From positions 1-64,000 of the forward strand of contig SCQH01000082.1 of assembly GCA_004321925.1 (NCBI GenBank): a stretch of DNA of 64,000 bases, given 5' to 3'. A program made the position numbers and the translations under genes. This document shows, piece by piece, positions 60,163-64,000 of the stretch (within the stretch, counting starts at the first letter, position 1; each line of letters begins with the position of its first letter). The notes under the pieces are model-generated. The model worked only from the letters and a program-made list of their open reading frames with translations, was not told the origin of the DNA and ran no database searches. The stretch comes from Nitrospirota bacterium. Its GTDB lineage: Bacteria; Nitrospirota; Thermodesulfovibrionia; Thermodesulfovibrionales; UBA6898.

Positions 60163-61512
60163 ATGTCAGTAGCATCCCCAGCACATATAATACCCCGCAG
60201 GTCAGTGGTTGGTGAGGAGGGCGAGTGGTGCAAGATGTTCGATCCGCCCACGGCCAGCCCTGCCACCTGCGAACTGGTTGCCCCGACCAACCCGGTTCCG
60301 GCCTTTGTCGCGGCAACCGTTCCCGGTGCAACGAATACCATCCCCTTTACTATCAGACGCGGCCTCATGAAGACGACCAGGATCGATATGTGGGACGGCA
60401 ACAGGGTGGACTTCTTTACATTCGATGACCCCGACATCGCCTCGACGAACGGGGGAGTATGGCCCGCCCCGACAATCCGGATGGTGCGCGGCTCAATCTT
60501 TCATTGCCAGGTCGCTGCAGGAGGGCCTCCTCCCCATACCATCCACTGGCACGGACAGGAACCGACGCCCATGAATGATGGTGTGGGCCACTGTTCCATG
60601 GAGATAGGCTCATACACCTATCAATTACAGCCTAACTTTATCGGCAGTTATTTCTACCACTGCCACAGGAACACGATGCAGCATTTTGAGTTCGGCCTCT
60701 ACGGCTTTACCATAGTTGAGCCCCCTGACGCGTATGCCCAGCAGAATCCGGCATTGCCCAATTATGCCGGCGGTTATCCGCGCCGCACAGCGGCCAATCT
60801 CATCAACTTCCCGCAGTTCCCGGGCTATGTGCCGGGCGACCCTGTCCATGGAGTGGCAGGTCCTGGCGGCCTGAACGGACTGCCCGGACAGCCCGCGCTT
60901 GACCCTCATGCCTATACGGTCCCTTATGATGTTGAGGCCCTCTGGGTGCTCGACGACCGCGATTCGGTCTGGGCTGCGAATATGAAAAACGCCAGGGCCA
61001 CGTTCCCGGCACACGGTCTGGTGCAGCCCGGGGTCGACGACCAGTTCTTCAAGGGCGATTTCCATGACTTTAACCCGGATTACTTTTTCGTGACCGGGGT
61101 TCCCTTTCCTGGCCCTGTCGGGAGCACGGTCCCCTGTGCATCGAACGTGGTTGTTCCGGCGGAACTCAACAGCGGCGTGGTCGGGATGCAGGTCCCGGTG
61201 AACGCCCTGAGGAACCAGACCATTCTGATCAGGGTCCTCTGTGCAGCGTATGTCTTTATCAGGGTCACGTTCCCGGTCGACGTCGTTGTCATTGCCTATG
61301 ACGGCAGGGCGCTTGGGGTGCCTCCTTTTAATCAGTACAACCATGCCTTCCTGGTGCCTGCCGGGACGCCGATGGACCTCAGTACTGCCCGGCGCTTTGA
61401 TGTGCTGATGAGGTCTTCCTCGACGGTCAGTTCTTTTGCGAGTGTGCAGTTCAGACATAACAGGAACAATGCGCTCCTGTTCACTGGCCAGATCCCTATA
61501 AATATTGCTTAA
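60163..61512 (+). CDS. Multicopper oxidase-like protein, N-terminal copper motifs only
   Basis: A 449-residue protein without a signal peptide (MSVASPAHIIPRRSVVGEEG). Residues 75-190 are a cupredoxin domain with HTIHWHG (125-131) and YHCHRNTMQHFEFGLYG (165-181), which give HxH, HCH and a type-1 style Cys-His set. The C-terminal domain keeps the fold pattern (RNQTILIRVLCAAYVFIRVT) but no His-rich copper motifs. AAGGAG precedes the ATG. It follows the first oxidase by 67 bp. Lacking its own signal, it may be exported with the Tat-dependent partner, or its true start may differ. Confidence 0.85.
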   Translation: MSVASPAHIIPRRSVVGEEGEWCKMFDPPTASPATCELVAPTNPVPAFVAATVPGATNTIPFTIRRGLMKTTRIDMWDGNRVDFFTFDDPDIASTNGGVWPAPTIRMVRGSIFHCQVAAGGPPPHTIHWHGQEPTPMNDGVGHCSMEIGSYTYQLQPNFIGSYFYHCHRNTMQHFEFGLYGFTIVEPPDAYAQQNPALPNYAGGYPRRTAANLINFPQFPGYVPGDPVHGVAGPGGLNGLPGQPALDPHAYTVPYDVEALWVLDDRDSVWAANMKNARATFPAHGLVQPGVDDQFFKGDFHDFNPDYFFVTGVPFPGPVGSTVPCASNVVVPAELNSGVVGMQVPVNALRNQTILIRVLCAAYVFIRVTFPVDVVVIAYDGRALGVPPFNQYNHAFLVPAGTPMDLSTARRFDVLMRSSSTVSSFASVQFRHNRNNALLFTGQIPINIA

Positions 61513-61527
61513 GGAGGGGCGAGGAAA

Positions 61528-63237
61528 ATGAAAAATAGAATGATGCTCTTTAAAATAATACCGGCAATTGCGATAGTGCTTTGTCTGACTGCCGGTCAGT
61601 CATGGGCGGCTGCCAGCTATCTCTACTCCGATGAATGGGGCACCCCCGGCGCGGCCAACAGCCAGTTCAGTCTCCCTTCCGGTGCTGCCGTTGATGCGGG
61701 AGGGAACATTTATGTAGCGGATGAAGGCAACAACCGGATCCAGAAGTTCGGACCGGCCGGTACCTTTACCACAAGCTACTCACCAGGGCTCGGCAGCGCC
61801 AACGGCCAGTTCAATGGTCCCCGGGGTATTGCTGTTGATGCGGCCGGAAATGTTTATGTCACTGATTTTCATAATAACCGCGTTCAGAAGTTCAACAATA
61901 ATTTTCAGTTTCAGCTTGCCTTCGGGTCGGCAGGGCAGGCCGCCGGTCAGTTCACCGGCCCGTCCGGTATTGCCCTGGATTCTCTGGGGAACATCTATGT
62001 AACGGACTCCATCAATGACCGGGTCCAGAAGTTCGACAGCTCCGGCGCGTTCTTAATACAATGGGGGAGCAACGGCCCGGCTGACGGCCAGTTCTTTGAG
62101 CCGCAGGGCATTGCCGTCGATGTCTTCGGCAGTGTCTATGTGGTCGATACCTTTAACGACAGGATACAGAAGTTCGACAGCAATGGCGTGTTCCTCGGCA
62201 AGTGGGGGATACAGGGCAGCGCCAATGCAGAGTTCTTTGCCCCGGTCGGTCTCGCACTGGATGCGGCCGGTAATCTGTATGTGACCGATGCAGGGAATCT
62301 CAGGGTCCAGAAATTTACGGGTGGCGGGACCTTTTTCACCACCTGGGGCGCATTCGGACAGCTTGCGGGTGAGTTCATAGCACCGTCAGGGATCGCGGTC
62401 AGCTCAACCGGCTCTGTATATGCGGCTGATACCCTTGACACCAATGTGCAGATATTTGGTCCGTCAGTCCCCTTTGTTGCCGCTCCCAAGGCCGGGGTTT
62501 ATATCGACGGCCTCTGGTATCTGGATAAGAACGGCAATGGGGCATGGGACGGAAGCCCTGCAGACCTTTTATTCAGCTTTGGAGGAGGCATTGTCGGAGC
62601 GATTCCGGTGACCGGTGACTGGGACGCAAGCGGGAGAACTGAGGTCGGGATATATGATAACGGCTCCTGGTATCTGGACAATAACGGAAACGGCATCTGG
62701 GAAGGCGCCCCAACAGACATTTTTTATAGCTTTGGAGGAGGCCTGACCGGAGCGGTCCCGGTAACCGGAGACTGGGACGGAGATGGGAAGACAGAGATCG
62801 GGATATATGCGGACGGCCTCTGGTATCTCGACAGGAACGGCAACGGTCAATGGGAAGGCTCAGGGGCAGACCTGTTTTACAGTTTTGGAGGAGGCCTGAC
62901 CGGAGCGGTCCCGGTGGTTGGAGACTGGAACGGAGACGGGACAGACGAGATAGGGCTCTATCTTGACGGGACGTGGTATCTCGATGTGAACGGGAATGGC
63001 GCGTGGGATGGCGAGCCGGTTGACCGGATAGAAAGTTTCGGCGGCGGCCTCACCGGCGCTGTGCCGGTTGCAGGCGGCTGGAGCCAGGACGGTGTTACTG
63101 AGATAGGTGTTTATTTTGGCGGTTCCTGGTATCTGGATTTCAGTGCCAGCGGCGCATGGGACGGCACGACCTTCGATCAATTCTACATCTATGGAGTGGG
63201 TCTGACAGGTGCGGTCCCGGTAACGGGCAACTGGTAA
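61528..63237 (+). CDS. Secreted NHL-repeat protein with five C-terminal 51-residue repeats
   Basis: A 569-residue precursor with signal peptide (cleavage near QSWAAA). Residues 30-310 hold six NHL repeats of about 47 residues (NIYVADEGNNRIQKF pattern), which form a six-bladed propeller. From about 315 to the end are five 51-residue repeats (EIGIYxDGxWYLDxNGNGxW, then FGGGLTGAVPVxGDW), the same type and number as in the protease at 23139. AAGGAGG lies before the ATG, only 15 bp after the oxidase gene, so all three are one operon. A surface scaffold for the oxidases is a reasonable inference. Confidence 0.88.
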   Translation: MKNRMMLFKIIPAIAIVLCLTAGQSWAAASYLYSDEWGTPGAANSQFSLPSGAAVDAGGNIYVADEGNNRIQKFGPAGTFTTSYSPGLGSANGQFNGPRGIAVDAAGNVYVTDFHNNRVQKFNNNFQFQLAFGSAGQAAGQFTGPSGIALDSLGNIYVTDSINDRVQKFDSSGAFLIQWGSNGPADGQFFEPQGIAVDVFGSVYVVDTFNDRIQKFDSNGVFLGKWGIQGSANAEFFAPVGLALDAAGNLYVTDAGNLRVQKFTGGGTFFTTWGAFGQLAGEFIAPSGIAVSSTGSVYAADTLDTNVQIFGPSVPFVAAPKAGVYIDGLWYLDKNGNGAWDGSPADLLFSFGGGIVGAIPVTGDWDASGRTEVGIYDNGSWYLDNNGNGIWEGAPTDIFYSFGGGLTGAVPVTGDWDGDGKTEIGIYADGLWYLDRNGNGQWEGSGADLFYSFGGGLTGAVPVVGDWNGDGTDEIGLYLDGTWYLDVNGNGAWDGEPVDRIESFGGGLTGAVPVAGGWSQDGVTEIGVYFGGSWYLDFSASGAWDGTTFDQFYIYGVGLTGAVPVTGNW

Positions 63238-63269
63238 TACTGAACTAATCGTTATAACAGGCAGTAAAG

Positions 63270-63311
63270 AAAATAAAGGGTGCGCGGTCTTCGCCGCGTA
63301 CCCTTTATTTT
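63270..63311 (+). terminator. Terminator of the oxidase operon
   Basis: aaaataaaggg tgcgcgg pairs with ccgcgta ccctttatttt across a tcttcg loop (63270-63287 against 63294-63311), with a T-rich end. It closes the operon after the NHL gene. Confidence 0.85.
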
Positions 63312-63412
63312 GCTCCCCCATCGTTTTTTTCAGTAATTTATAGCATTCATGTATAAAAATTGGTAGCATTCATTCATACATTTCGGTTGCTCTATAAAGG
63401 AGGAAGATTAAT

Positions 63413-63466
63413 ATGATCCTGATCAAATATATAGCTGAGGCATGCATTCAGAGTGGTGCGGCATGA
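63413..63466 (+). CDS. 17-codon leader ORF coupled to the SCO-like gene
   Basis: An ATG with a very strong AAAGGAGGAAGATTAAT site opens a 17-codon ORF (MILIKYIAEACIQSGAA) whose TGA overlaps the ATG of the next gene (ATGA at 63463-63466). The downstream gene has no good ribosome-binding site of its own, so its translation probably depends on this leader. The peptide has no recognisable motif. Confidence 0.55.
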   Translation: MILIKYIAEACIQSGAA

Positions 63467-64000
63467 ATGGTATTAAGCTTATTCTCCTGTTTGCGTTGAT
63501 TATGACCTCTTTCGTGGTTCCTCCATGCTCCCAGGCTGCATCCCCGCAAAAAGTGCCGGCAGAGAAGGGCTCTTTTGTCAGGACGACCGCGACAGGACAG
63601 TTTTCAGTCTCCCTGACGGTCAGCGTCGGGGAACTCTCGGTCGGACCGAACAGTATCGATCTTGTCATCCGCGACAGCCAGAACAGGAAGGTGACCGGGG
63701 CGGAGGTCTCGGTCACACCCTGGATACCTGCCGGAGGCCACGGGGTATGGGAAAGGCCTGTAGTGACTGACAGAGGCGGCGGCAATTACCATGCCGAGAA
63801 TGTCGTCATCGCCAGAAGCGGGCAATGGGACCTCAGGATCATGATAAAAAAGGGAAGCGATAGCGGCGTGGCCGTATTTCCCTTCTTCGTAGGCCCGGGC
63901 GGCAGAACAGGCAAAGTGGAAGCCGGGAAGCCTGCGGCGAAATATCCGAGGACCATGGAGTATTACAAGGTCCCGAACGTGACGCTGATAAACCAGGACG
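63463..64000 (+). CDS. Exported FixH/YtkA-like plus SCO1-like protein (3' end outside window)
   Basis: The frame is open to the window edge (179 codons seen). The signal peptide is MNGIKLILLFALIMTSFVVP with cleavage near SQAAS. Residues 35-145 look like a YtkA/FixH-type beta domain (FSVSLTVSVGELSVGPNSID, then GGNYHAENVVIARSGQWDLR). The last visible part, YYKVPNVTLINQD, resembles the beginning of an SCO1/SenC thioredoxin-fold domain, which handles copper for cytochrome oxidase or other cuproenzymes. The domain call rests on a few residues because the CxxxC site lies beyond the window. Its place after two copper oxidases fits a copper-delivery role. Confidence 0.6.
   Translation, partial: MNGIKLILLFALIMTSFVVPPCSQAASPQKVPAEKGSFVRTTATGQFSVSLTVSVGELSVGPNSIDLVIRDSQNRKVTGAEVSVTPWIPAGGHGVWERPVVTDRGGGNYHAENVVIARSGQWDLRIMIKKGSDSGVAVFPFFVGPGGRTGKVEAGKPAAKYPRTMEYYKVPNVTLINQD

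Noticed and set aside
1-64000. tRNA, rRNA, CRISPR array, prophage or insertion-sequence transposase
   Set aside because: None was recognised on reading; a dedicated scan (tRNAscan, Infernal, ISfinder) was not possible here, so absence is not proven.

Overview
The window is about 64 kb of GC-rich DNA from a diderm bacterium and is almost entirely protein coding. The conserved order lptC-lptA-lptB-rpoN-hpf-rapZ, a complete Mla lipid-transport operon and many extracytoplasmic proteins indicate an outer membrane. Several features together suggest Nitrospirota or a deltaproteobacterium-like lineage rather than a model proteobacterium: indolepyruvate ferredoxin oxidoreductase with phenylacetate-CoA ligases, a CdaZ-type c-di-AMP cyclase, an IPTL-CTERM protein, a cyclic glucan synthase, and paired multicopper oxidases. 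The taxon is an inference from gene content. No rRNA or tRNA gene was recognised.

Region 1 (1-14.4 kb, all + strand) opens with the 3' part of a heme-type sensor histidine kinase. It continues with an aromatic/branched amino-acid utilisation block: iorA-iorB, a phenylacetate-CoA ligase, an ACT-domain protein, a complete LivKHMGF ABC importer, a second phenylacetate-CoA ligase, a PAS-GGDEF diguanylate cyclase and an enoyl-CoA hydratase. Uptake, oxidative decarboxylation to acyl-CoA, CoA ligation and beta-oxidation could form one pathway. Region 2 (14.4-17.8 kb) is accessory: about 600 bp of nested inverted repeats, a helical ferritin-like protein, then a more AT-rich island with a lipoprotein, a VapBC toxin-antitoxin pair between two direct repeats, and two small unknown proteins.

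Region 3 (17.9-26.1 kb) is rich in exported repeat proteins: an RCC1-repeat lipoprotein (-), an ABC-F ATPase and GIY-YIG protein (-), a Vgb-like beta-propeller with an IPTL-CTERM tail (+), a 33-residue Lys-rich protein (+) and a papain-like secreted protease with five 51-residue C-terminal repeats (-). A half-length DUF1456-like gene, an SUI1/YciH gene and a cold-shock gene with a terminator-like leader follow. Region 4 (27.1-35.3 kb, - strand) is a core block: cdaZ-like, a DUF5661-like gene, aroE, lptC, lptA, lptB, rpoN, hpf, rapZ and a cysteine desulfurase.

Region 5 (35.3-52.8 kb, + strand) holds a DinG/XPD-type helicase, a giant cyclic beta-1,2-glucan synthase (NdvB type, 2921 aa), a B12-binding radical SAM enzyme, an exported unknown protein, and mlaE-F-D-C-A, in which MlaF carries an extra degenerate GGDEF-like domain. 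An AsmA-like protein (-), an Lmo0937-like membrane peptide, an RNB-domain ribonuclease and FtsH follow.

Region 6 (58.4-64 kb, + strand) is the most unusual: two consecutive multicopper oxidase-like proteins whose copper motifs look complementary (C-terminal set in the first, N-terminal set in the second), then a secreted NHL-repeat protein ending in the same five 51-residue repeats as the protease 36 kb away. After a terminator come a 17-codon leader ORF and an exported SCO1-like protein cut by the window edge. This looks like an extracytoplasmic copper-dependent oxidation system, possibly a split relative of the OmpB/MofA oxidases; that reading is inference.
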